Origin: UBA1351 sp963677625
GTDB lineage: Bacteria > Bacillota > Clostridia > Lachnospirales > Vallitaleaceae
Length of the DNA stretch: 64,000 nucleotides
Assembly (NCBI GenBank): GCA_963677625.2
Contig: CAXXSW010000010.1
Coordinates: forward strand, 186,001 to 250,000
Direction: 5' to 3'
The position numbers and the translations under genes were made by a program. The notes beneath the pieces were generated by a model that searched no databases, was not told where the DNA came from, and saw nothing but the letters and a program-made list of their open reading frames with translations. Positions 54,821 through 62,621 of this stretch are shown piece by piece; the first letter of the stretch is position 1, and each line of letters starts with the position of its first letter.

Positions 54821-57188
54821 GGATTATCAAATTATGTTTAGCTTCAATATAGTTTTTACCAACGCTATTTTTATGGATTTTTTTTCAGATATACGAACTA
54901 TATTATGGGTCATTGGAAGTTGCATTTCAATTGCTGGAAGTTACTTCATTTATAAACGAACCATTCGAGTTAAACATAACCGACAAACATTAGATGCGAC
55001 TTTTTTTGTTGATCGGACAGAGGCTTTTGCTGATGCTGTTAAATTACTTTGTTCAAATAATAAAGTATTGCAGGTCAATGGAAATAGTGGTATGGGCAAG
55101 AGCGACTTTTTAAAGATACTTGCCGATATAGTCAATAAACGAGTCTCCAAGAAATTCATTAAATGTAAAAAACTCGACTCATCACTGAAATGCTTAAGAG
55201 GATATAACGCATTTTATATTGAGGGTAAGAATGCAGATGAGTTTAAAAATGTCATTGAGCATGCTGCAAAGACACACTTTAATGCCAATGATATTGATAA
55301 TGCAGAAGCTTTTGCGAGATTAGTTACAAAAAGCGTTGGTAAAAGAAAACTAATTCTAATCTTTGACAATATTAATGATATATCTATTCATAGGGCATTA
55401 AATGACTTTATAAAATCATATTTAATTACGAGGAGGACAGATCGAATTATAGTTGGGACCCAGTCTAACTTTTCATATGATATAGAATATGGTGTCATAA
55501 CGCTTAACCACTTTGAAAATAACGATATTTTAGAATTAGCCAAAATATATGGTCGCTCATTAGAGAATAATCTTGATGCAATAAAACACTCATCAATGGG
55601 TCTACCAGTATTTTTAGGTATTCTACTTAAAAATACTGAAGTTGAAGGATACAATGACCTGGATAAAGAACTAATTATGATTTTCGAATCGCTTGATGAA
55701 AACGATAAAAGATTCTTTCTTTCCATCCTATTAATCTCAATGATTGAAACTCAAATTTCTAAGCAAAAGTTATATCGTTTATCAACTCACAATCCTGATG
55801 AATCGCTTACGCGCCTTCATAATAAGAACTTAATTATTTGCTATCAGGATTCAATTAAAGTACACGATTTGATTGCTATGAAATTCTTTTCTTTTACAAT
55901 TACAAGTAGAATAAAGGTCTTAGATTTTGATCAAATAGTGATTGAGTTAATCGATTTGTTTAGTACAAATGATCATTTGATTATATTCTTAAACCTTCTA
56001 GTCTCCAAGAATGTAGAATCAGTTACTTATTCCACTGATAAAATCAGAGAATACTTGGACTGTGAAATTGATAATGAGAATTATGTATATGTACTTACGT
56101 TAGGAAAATATATCTTTGAATATATAAACTATTATGAACTTAATTTACTACGTTCAGAGAGAACTTTTTCCTTATATCTTCATAAGATATACATTTTATC
56201 ATTACAGTATGTTGGAAGAAGAAACGAAGCTTTACTTGAACTTGATAAATACAAAAAAGAATTCAAACCTATAAGGATAAATGAGATCTTGTCTTTGGAT
56301 GAATTTGAAACATTTTATATTGAAGCAGATACCTTACATTTGAACAATTGCTTCACTGAGGCTTTAGAGCAATTTAGATTATTATTGAACGTCGCCAAAG
56401 ATAGAAACTTCGATGAGTTTCATATGAAGTGCCTTTATCAGATTGCTCATAACGAAAGACATAGAGGTAAGGATTTGTTGGCAGCATTGGAATGGTATAA
56501 AAAAACAACAGAATATGCAAAAAAAATTAATAATCTTGAATTTCATGTTCGTGGAATGATTGGAGAAATGTCCATTCATATCATAATGGGTTCAATTGAC
56601 TATAATTTTCAATTGTATATTGATTTACTGACCAATTTAGTCGCAAAATCTAATGAAAACAGTAGTATACGAGCATACTTATATAAGTATATTGGCAGAT
56701 TCAATTTAAGATTTGGCTCACTAGACAGTGCTTATGCGAACTATAAGTTGGCAGATGAAATCTATGATCTGCATTCGTCGAGAAAGAATATGTATATGCT
56801 ATTTGAATGGGCAGAATATCATAGATTAATACAGAAGAGTGATAAAGCAGAGGCTCTATATGACAAATGTATTGTTCTTGCAAAAAATTGCAATGAAACC
56901 AATTTTGAAACATATTCAAGATTTGGAAAACTTCTTCTTAAAACTGATGAAAATATTTATGCTATTAAAGAGGAGTGTAATGAATTAATTGCAAATGCTA
57001 TAAAAATAAATAATACTTTCTTGAAAGATCAGATTCAATTGTATAAACATCTACATGACCACAGTATTGAGTATGATAGGCTAAAGTTATATTATAAGAA
57101 ACATCACATGAATAATGAAGCTAAACTAATAGAAAAAATTAAACTTGGTAAGGTGAATCGAAATGAAATACAACTAAATCTTGCCTAA
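54816..57188 (+). CDS. Membrane-anchored P-loop NTPase with TPR-like tail
   Basis: 790 residues. A hydrophobic helix at about 28-46, the linker FFVDRTEAF typical of STAND-like ATPases (compare F-x-GRE), Walker A GNSGMGKS (89-96), Walker B LILIFDN (Asp184), then a winged-helix-like region and, from about 380 to 770, helical repeats of TPR type (EALEQFRLLLNVAKDRNFDE, AYANYKLADEIYDLHSSRKN). STAND proteins act as switchable sensors, several of them in phage defence; the role here is unknown. The stop overlaps that of the convergent gene. Ribosome site and ATG lie in the left inverted repeat. Confidence 0.88.
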   Translation: MTDYQIMFSFNIVFTNAIFMDFFSDIRTILWVIGSCISIAGSYFIYKRTIRVKHNRQTLDATFFVDRTEAFADAVKLLCSNNKVLQVNGNSGMGKSDFLKILADIVNKRVSKKFIKCKKLDSSLKCLRGYNAFYIEGKNADEFKNVIEHAAKTHFNANDIDNAEAFARLVTKSVGKRKLILIFDNINDISIHRALNDFIKSYLITRRTDRIIVGTQSNFSYDIEYGVITLNHFENNDILELAKIYGRSLENNLDAIKHSSMGLPVFLGILLKNTEVEGYNDLDKELIMIFESLDENDKRFFLSILLISMIETQISKQKLYRLSTHNPDESLTRLHNKNLIICYQDSIKVHDLIAMKFFSFTITSRIKVLDFDQIVIELIDLFSTNDHLIIFLNLLVSKNVESVTYSTDKIREYLDCEIDNENYVYVLTLGKYIFEYINYYELNLLRSERTFSLYLHKIYILSLQYVGRRNEALLELDKYKKEFKPIRINEILSLDEFETFYIEADTLHLNNCFTEALEQFRLLLNVAKDRNFDEFHMKCLYQIAHNERHRGKDLLAALEWYKKTTEYAKKINNLEFHVRGMIGEMSIHIIMGSIDYNFQLYIDLLTNLVAKSNENSSIRAYLYKYIGRFNLRFGSLDSAYANYKLADEIYDLHSSRKNMYMLFEWAEYHRLIQKSDKAEALYDKCIVLAKNCNETNFETYSRFGKLLLKTDENIYAIKEECNELIANAIKINNTFLKDQIQLYKHLHDHSIEYDRLKLYYKKHHMNNEAKLIEKIKLGKVNRNEIQLNLA

Positions 57189-58462
57189 GAATAAAGTGAA
57201 AAGTGTATCTCTTTCTTTTGTGAAAGACGCTGTAAAACCAATTCATCATCTCTTGAAATAGAGTTGTTCGATATTTTCTCAAGGATATCATAAACAATAT
57301 CCATTTCATTTTCTGCCCAGTTGTATCTTGAAATTTCTTGTAAACCTAAACGTAAGCCACACTTTTCTTGAAACAAAGGGTTTCTTTTTTTGGAAAGAGT
57401 CAAAGTAATATTGTATTTTAATGCATTGGTTTCAATGTATTGAAAGGTTTCATCATCAATGCCTAATAATATCTGATGAGTCTGTGAAAATTTTTTACCG
57501 TCATATATCAGAGTATAACGATCACTTTTTTTTAGTAAATTAGATAGGTAAAGAACATTACTGCGTAACCTTTTTGTATAAGCTAATCCTGTAAGTTCAA
57601 GTTCTATTAATGAATGTAATAATACTAGTTTATTAACAAGTTGAGTATTACTGACGTAATCTGGATTAATTTTAGAGTCCAATAGTCTTGAAATATTTTC
57701 ATTATTGGTTAGGATAAGTCCTGATGTCGGTCCGGGTATCGTTTTATGAGTACTACCTAATAGTATTATATTATTAGATACCTCAAGTGGATTAGACATC
57801 AATCCTGATGCGATGAGGCCTAGCGTTTGCGATGCATCAAATAATAGAATAGAATTATCTAGATTTAGTTTTAATAAATTTGGATCATATATTATATTTG
57901 AAGGTGACAACAAAATGAATTTAATCCCTTTTTCCTTTATTATGCTATTCATATGATCATAATTATAATCATATTGTTTGAAGTCATATGGGGCATATAT
58001 AATATCTAGACCAAGACGTTTTGCAATTTTAGGTATTGAGCTATGCCCTCCTGATTCAACTGAAGCCAACATAATTTTATCACCTACATCTGTTAAAGCC
58101 ATGAGCACGCTAGTAATACAGTTTAAGCCAGAAAGAGTTCGAGCATCAGCATAAGAACAGTGAAACAGTTTTTTGGCTTGTTGATTAAGTAGGTTATAGA
58201 TTTCGTATAGAATCTCTGCCCCAACAAAATTGCCCTCTTCACTAAAATTTGCAGTTTTCCCTAATAGATATTTTTCGTGTGTAAAATCTTGGAGCGGCAA
58301 TAAAGTGAATGGTGAAATAATGTTTTCAGATGCACATAGAGGTAATGAAATCTTATTGAACTGTTTCTCTCTTTCTCGAAGTTTATTGTATTTCATGTAA
58401 ATATCATGATTCTTTAATCTTTCGTCACTGACATTTTTTCGAGTAAATCTATACGTTGTCAT
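57185..58462 (-). CDS. Serine hydroxymethyltransferase-like PLP enzyme
   Basis: 425 residues of fold-type I PLP enzyme closest to SHMT: CASENIISP (43-51), SGGH with His140 stacking on PLP, FDASQTLGLIASG (208-220) and LLGSTHKTIPGPTSGLI with the PLP Lys240. It departs from housekeeping GlyA: the DxAH motif is DASQ (Gln212 for His) and the THG element after GGH is missing, so it may act on a different amino-acid substrate. Ribosome site and ATG lie in the right inverted repeat, 45 bases after the recombinase gene, same strand. After inversion it would take the left position. Confidence 0.88.
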   Translation of the reverse strand: MTTYRFTRKNVSDERLKNHDIYMKYNKLREREKQFNKISLPLCASENIISPFTLLPLQDFTHEKYLLGKTANFSEEGNFVGAEILYEIYNLLNQQAKKLFHCSYADARTLSGLNCITSVLMALTDVGDKIMLASVESGGHSSIPKIAKRLGLDIIYAPYDFKQYDYNYDHMNSIIKEKGIKFILLSPSNIIYDPNLLKLNLDNSILLFDASQTLGLIASGLMSNPLEVSNNIILLGSTHKTIPGPTSGLILTNNENISRLLDSKINPDYVSNTQLVNKLVLLHSLIELELTGLAYTKRLRSNVLYLSNLLKKSDRYTLIYDGKKFSQTHQILLGIDDETFQYIETNALKYNITLTLSKKRNPLFQEKCGLRLGLQEISRYNWAENEMDIVYDILEKISNNSISRDDELVLQRLSQKKEIHFSLYS

Positions 58463-58495
58463 ACTAGACCTCCAAATAATCTACAATTATTTGGA
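58458..58495 (-). repeat. Right inverted repeat (recombination site R)
   Basis: Read on the minus strand: CTCCAAATAAT-TGTAG-ATTATTTGGAG, two perfect 11-base arms around a five-base spacer, then GTCTAGTATGAC with the start codon of the SHMT-like gene. The perfect arms fit a tyrosine-recombinase core site. In RNA the same bases form a hairpin that buries most of the GGAGG. Confidence 0.93.
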
Positions 58496-58507
58496 GATGA
58501 TTTAGAG

Positions 58508-59440
58508 CTAAAATACAATATCATTTATTGCATTATATTTTGTAAGCACATATTTTTTTCTGCTAATAGAAACCTCAGTGTATATCTGAGTGGTAGTTAT
58601 ATTCGAATGCCCTAGCAGTTCTTGAACAGATCTTAAATCAGCCCCGTTATCAAGAAGTTTAGTTGCAAACGTATGACGAAGATAGTGAGGGGTTGAGTTT
58701 TGATTAATCATAGAAAGATGTTGATACCTTTTGAAAATATTTTCGATAGAATAAATTGTTAATCTTGTACCATATTTGTTTAAAAAAAGCGAATCTGTTT
58801 TTGGATTGAAGGTTTTTCGTATTGCCAACCAGTCATCGAGACATTTGATAACAGTATCAGAAGAAATATACATTAGTCGCTCTTTACCACCTTTACCTCT
58901 TATAAGCATAATTCTATCTTTCATATCAAGGCTACTAAGATTTAAGCTACTAATTTCACTAATTCTTGAACCAGAGGATATAAGTAATAAAAGAATTGCA
59001 ATATTTCTAGTTGCTTGATTTTTTCTAAAATCTGTTTGAGCATTTTCTAGTTCTTGTGATACAGCTTTTAGTAATGCAGTAACTTCTTCGATTGTGAGAG
59101 TCTTTGGGAGTGTTTTCTGACGTGGCAGCATTAAGTCGATTTCAGTAAAGGGATTTTCATCAGGCACGGAAATACGTGAATATTCGGTGAAGAATTTTTT
59201 TAATGAAATATGTTTTCTTTTAATACTATTAGGTTTATGAGTGTTATGTAACTGTTTGAAATATTCTTTTATGACAGGGGAGGTGATATAAGTATAATCA
59301 TTTGCTTCTAGCCATTTAAAGAATGATGAGATATCACACCGATATGCTGAGATAGTATGATGCGATAACCGTGTATCGTTTTTCAAGTCAATAAGATAAG
59401 TAGTTAATGCTTCTCTGTTATGCGTAGTTGTAATGTCCAT
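58508..59440 (-). CDS. Tyrosine recombinase (XerC/D-like)
   Basis: 310 residues. N-terminal SAM-like core-binding domain (about 8-95, LSHHTISAYRCDISSFFKWL) and catalytic domain with all residues: Arg159 in SSGSRISEI, Lys183 in GKGGKERL, His252 and Arg255 in HYLRHTFAT, His278 in LLGHSNITTTQ and Tyr287. GGAGG precedes the ATG at 59440. It ends 13 bases before the right recombination site, so it is the obvious candidate to invert the cassette. The gene is upstream of, and co-directional with, whichever cassette gene is on the right. Confidence 0.95.
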   Translation of the reverse strand: MDITTTHNREALTTYLIDLKNDTRLSHHTISAYRCDISSFFKWLEANDYTYITSPVIKEYFKQLHNTHKPNSIKRKHISLKKFFTEYSRISVPDENPFTEIDLMLPRQKTLPKTLTIEEVTALLKAVSQELENAQTDFRKNQATRNIAILLLLISSGSRISEISSLNLSSLDMKDRIMLIRGKGGKERLMYISSDTVIKCLDDWLAIRKTFNPKTDSLFLNKYGTRLTIYSIENIFKRYQHLSMINQNSTPHYLRHTFATKLLDNGADLRSVQELLGHSNITTTQIYTEVSISRKKYVLTKYNAINDIVF

Positions 59441-59488
59441 TATAGCCTCCGTAGTATAGTTTTCCCCATATTTTTTCTATAAATTGAA

Positions 59489-59558
59489 TTGGTCAAATGT
59501 ATAAAAGCTTTAATGACCAACAAATTCTATTATACAGTCGTTTTAGATTTAAAATCAA
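59489..59558 (-). promoter_or_regulatory. Predicted recombinase promoter and dyad
   Basis: On the minus strand TTGATT (complement of 59553-59558), 18 bases, TATAAT (complement of 59529-59534). The start would be near 59522. TTGGTCA (59489-59495) and its complement TGACCAA (59514-59520) form a dyad immediately downstream of the start, a possible operator. The remaining bases to 59734 hold nothing I can identify. Confidence 0.6.
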
Positions 59559-59734
59559 AAAAGTAAAAATAAATATGAAAAAGGATATAGGTACATTTGT
59601 ATGAGTAGGTGTATTTAAAACATTTAAATGATGAAGATTAGAGAGAATCCACAATGAGTAGATTTAATCAACAGAGAGTCGTTTGCTAAAGAAAGAGCCA
59701 TTGATTATAATAATCAAGAAAGGGGGCGAAAGAT

Positions 59735-60502
59735 ATGGACAAAAAGGAGATTGGAATATTTATTGCAAGATTAAGAAAAGAAAAAAATATGACTCAAAAA
59801 GAGTTAGCGAATATTTTAGGTGTGACAAACAGAGCAGTATCAAAATGGGAAACAGGTGAAGGGTACCCAGATATAACATTATTTCCAATAATTGCTGAAA
59901 TATTTGAAATAACTACTGATGAGTTGTTGACAGGAAAATTGGAATTAAAAGATACAAAAGAAGTCAAAAGAACACATCTGGAAGAGTTTTTTTATCAGAA
60001 TAGTATTATTAGATACAGGAACCAATATTTGATAGCACTAATTGTGGTGATTGTTGGTGTGATGCTTGCAATCTATATTCTTAGCCAATATCGAGGAATT
60101 TATACAACGTTCATTTATGCAGAAATGATTACCCTAAGTACTTTTTTGATAGCTAGTAGAGTATACTACATTAGCTTTAAAGCATTGAATGAAATAAAAA
60201 GTAAATACAGTTTAGAAAGTGACTCTCATCATGAGCAAAATAAAAGGAGTGCCTATTTTGATCAGCTTCTGTTTTGTGTATTTGCATTGATGTCATTTAT
60301 CATGATGGTTTTAGTTATTCCAATGTATCAATATTTGTGTTATGGATATTACAATGTGTATAGGAGAATAATTGGTAAGTTTGATATACCAGATGGAAAA
60401 CTGGCAATTGATTTTACTTTTGCTATTGTTTTCATTGGTCTTGTTTATCTGATACTCTTGACCATCAGTGCATGGGTTATTAGAAAAAGGGGGAATAAAT
60501 AG
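59735..60502 (+). CDS. Xre-family regulator with membrane domain
   Basis: 255 residues. An HTH_3 domain (about 5-60: RLRKEKNMTQKELANILGVT and RAVSKWETGEGYPD), then four membrane helices (about 98-118, 125-143, 175-198, 222-246). Membrane-bound Xre proteins of this type are common in Firmicutes and their signals are unknown. GGGGG lies before the ATG. It diverges from the recombinase operon and could share control with it. Confidence 0.88.
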   Translation: MDKKEIGIFIARLRKEKNMTQKELANILGVTNRAVSKWETGEGYPDITLFPIIAEIFEITTDELLTGKLELKDTKEVKRTHLEEFFYQNSIIRYRNQYLIALIVVIVGVMLAIYILSQYRGIYTTFIYAEMITLSTFLIASRVYYISFKALNEIKSKYSLESDSHHEQNKRSAYFDQLLFCVFALMSFIMMVLVIPMYQYLCYGYYNVYRRIIGKFDIPDGKLAIDFTFAIVFIGLVYLILLTISAWVIRKRGNK

Positions 60503-60535
60503 AGTTTGATGAAGAAGTTTTTAAGCTCATAAGCC

Positions 60536-60584
60536 TTTACACAATTTAGTAATATATGGTATAATGATAATGAAAGTCATTATC
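60536..60584 (+). promoter_or_regulatory. Promoter with Fur box
   Basis: TTTACA (60536-60541), 18 bases, TATAAT (60560-60565). GATAATGAAAGTCATTATC (60566-60584) is a near-perfect Fur-type palindrome over the transcription start. A hairpin GAAAGACG/CGTCTTTTC follows at about 60595-60620. No gene is seen in the rest of the leader to 60818. Confidence 0.8.
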
Positions 60585-60818
60585 GTTAAACTTTCGAAAG
60601 ACGTTGTTATGACGTCTTTTCTATTTGTATCAACCGACGAAAACGACGGTAAGGAGGTGTGGTAGTTAAAGAATGAGTATGCAGAGAAGACAGTTTGGCT
60701 GATATACATAGTATGGTCTTGTAGGTTTTCTTAGATAGAGAATACTGAGATACAAGCATGGAAGATTTGGTAAATACACATAATAATAATTAGAGGCATA
60801 AAATGTGCGGAGGAATAT

Positions 60819-62621
60819 ATGGAGAAAACAAAAGAACTACCGTTATTGAAACGATTCATCCCATATATGGGAAGAAAAAAGGTTTTATTACCACTAGCAC
60901 TAATATTATCTGGGATGTCAGCAATCTTGAATATCATTCCCTTTGTAATGGCTTGGTTTATTGCAAGAGAAATTCTTTCAAATCCAGGGAATAGTGATTT
61001 ATCTAGTGTCGGTACATACACATGGATAGCTTTGGGAACAGCTCTAGGCGGCGTTGTAACATACTTTTTAGCACTTATGTGTTCACATCTGGCAGCGTTT
61101 AGAGTAGAAGTAGGGCTGCAGAAGATTGGCATGAGGAAGATTGTGAATATGCCCCTAGGTTTCTTTGATCAGAACTCTAGTGGTAAGCTACGGAAGATAA
61201 TTAATGATGGAGCAGGCACAACTCATTCTTTTTTAGCCCATCAATTACCTGATCTAGCGGGAACGATACTGTCACCAGTTATATTATTGATTTTGATTTT
61301 TACGATGAACTGGCGATTGGGTGTTGCTTCATTGATACCTATTGTATTAGGGTTTATAACCATGATTTTTATGATGACACCTAAGGGTAAGTCATTTCAG
61401 AAGAAATATTTTGATGCATTGGAAGAAATGAGTTCCGAGTCTGTTGAATATGTTCGTGGTATACCAGTTGTTAAAACATTTGGTCAATCTATCTTTTCAT
61501 TTAAGCGTTTTTATAACAGCATTATACGTTATAAGGAGATGGTACATGCATATACTTTGCTATGGCGTTCACCAATGTCATTTTACACAGTGATTATGCA
61601 GTCAGCAGCGTTTTTCCTGATTCCGGTTGGGATATTATTGATTGGAAGTGGTGCAAGTATCGCATTAATTATAGCTGATTATATATTTTATCTCTTGATT
61701 TCACCTATTTTTACAATGCTCTTGATGAGAAGCATGTATTTCCAGCAAAACAGTATGATTGCAAAACAAGCTATTGACCGTGTTGATAATTTGTTTGCTT
61801 ACCCTGAGATGGTTTACTCAACTAATGCTAAAACGATTAAAGGCAATAGCATTGAGTTTAAAAATGTGGTTTTTGCTTATGATGATGCAAACAAGAATGC
61901 ACTGGATGGTATTAGTTTTAGTGTTTCTGAAGGGGAGACCATTGCACTAGTTGGACCATCAGGTGGTGGGAAGACGACCATTGCAAGAATGGCAACTAGG
62001 TTCTTTGATGTGAAATCAGGAGAAGTTCTGGTAGGTGGTGAAAATGTAAAAGATATCAGTAAAGTGGATTTAATGAATCACATATCATTTGTGTTTCAAA
62101 ATACTACCTTGTTTAAAGGTTCCCTAACAGAGAACATTGTTTTTGGAAAAGAAGGTGTTACTGCTCAGGATATTGAAAAAGCTATTGAATTGTCCCAATC
62201 AAAAACAATTATTGATGAACTAAAAGATGGATTAGATACAGTAATTGGATCAAATGGCACTTACTTATCGGGAGGAGAACAACAGCGAATTGCATTAGCT
62301 AGAGCCATTGTTAAGGATGCACCGATTGTACTTTTAGATGAAGCTACAGCATTTGCAGACCCTGAAAATGAACACCTCATTCAAAAGGCTTTAAACGAGT
62401 TAAGTAAAGGAAAAACAACTTTGATGATAGCCCATCGATTAACTAGTGTAAAAAATGCAGACAAAATCCTTGTTGTTAATGAAGGTAAGATAGAAGAGCA
62501 AGGAACTCATGATGAATTGATAAAAAAAGACGGCCTGTACAAAGTGATGTGGAATGAGTACCTTGAGTCTGTTGCTTGGAAAGTCGGTCATGAAGATGAG
62601 GAGGAAGAAAAATATGCATAA
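60819..62621 (+). CDS. ABC transporter, fused permease-ATPase, iron-regulated
   Basis: 600 residues. Six membrane helices (about 20-320) of the ABC-exporter fold, then an ATPase: Walker A GPSGGGKTT near 386, Q-loop VFQNT, signature LSGGEQQR near 486, Walker B IVLLDEATAFADPE and H-loop AHRLTS. Pairs of such half-transporters under Fur control include the siderophore importers IrtAB and YbtPQ; this, with the Fur box, suggests iron-siderophore uptake, though export cannot be excluded. GGAGG lies five bases before the ATG. It overlaps the next gene by eight bases. Confidence 0.88.
   Translation: MEKTKELPLLKRFIPYMGRKKVLLPLALILSGMSAILNIIPFVMAWFIAREILSNPGNSDLSSVGTYTWIALGTALGGVVTYFLALMCSHLAAFRVEVGLQKIGMRKIVNMPLGFFDQNSSGKLRKIINDGAGTTHSFLAHQLPDLAGTILSPVILLILIFTMNWRLGVASLIPIVLGFITMIFMMTPKGKSFQKKYFDALEEMSSESVEYVRGIPVVKTFGQSIFSFKRFYNSIIRYKEMVHAYTLLWRSPMSFYTVIMQSAAFFLIPVGILLIGSGASIALIIADYIFYLLISPIFTMLLMRSMYFQQNSMIAKQAIDRVDNLFAYPEMVYSTNAKTIKGNSIEFKNVVFAYDDANKNALDGISFSVSEGETIALVGPSGGGKTTIARMATRFFDVKSGEVLVGGENVKDISKVDLMNHISFVFQNTTLFKGSLTENIVFGKEGVTAQDIEKAIELSQSKTIIDELKDGLDTVIGSNGTYLSGGEQQRIALARAIVKDAPIVLLDEATAFADPENEHLIQKALNELSKGKTTLMIAHRLTSVKNADKILVVNEGKIEEQGTHDELIKKDGLYKVMWNEYLESVAWKVGHEDEEEEKYA

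Larger units (their letters stand above)
54787..58491. other. Predicted invertible two-gene cassette
   Basis: A 3705-bp segment bounded by a 34-bp inverted repeat, beside a tyrosine recombinase gene. It holds exactly two genes pointing inward whose stop codons overlap by four bases, and nothing else. Each repeat carries the ribosome site and start codon of its gene. Recombination at the five-base spacer TGTAG would swap the genes between the left promoter and the recombinase transcript on the right. Inversion itself has not been observed; it is inferred from this layout. Confidence 0.85.

Noticed and set aside
54738..58521. TAAAATACAATAT occurs at 54738 and 58509, outside both ends of the cassette
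   Set aside because: The copies are in direct and not inverted orientation; the right one is coding sequence for the recombinase end. Probably chance in AT-rich DNA.
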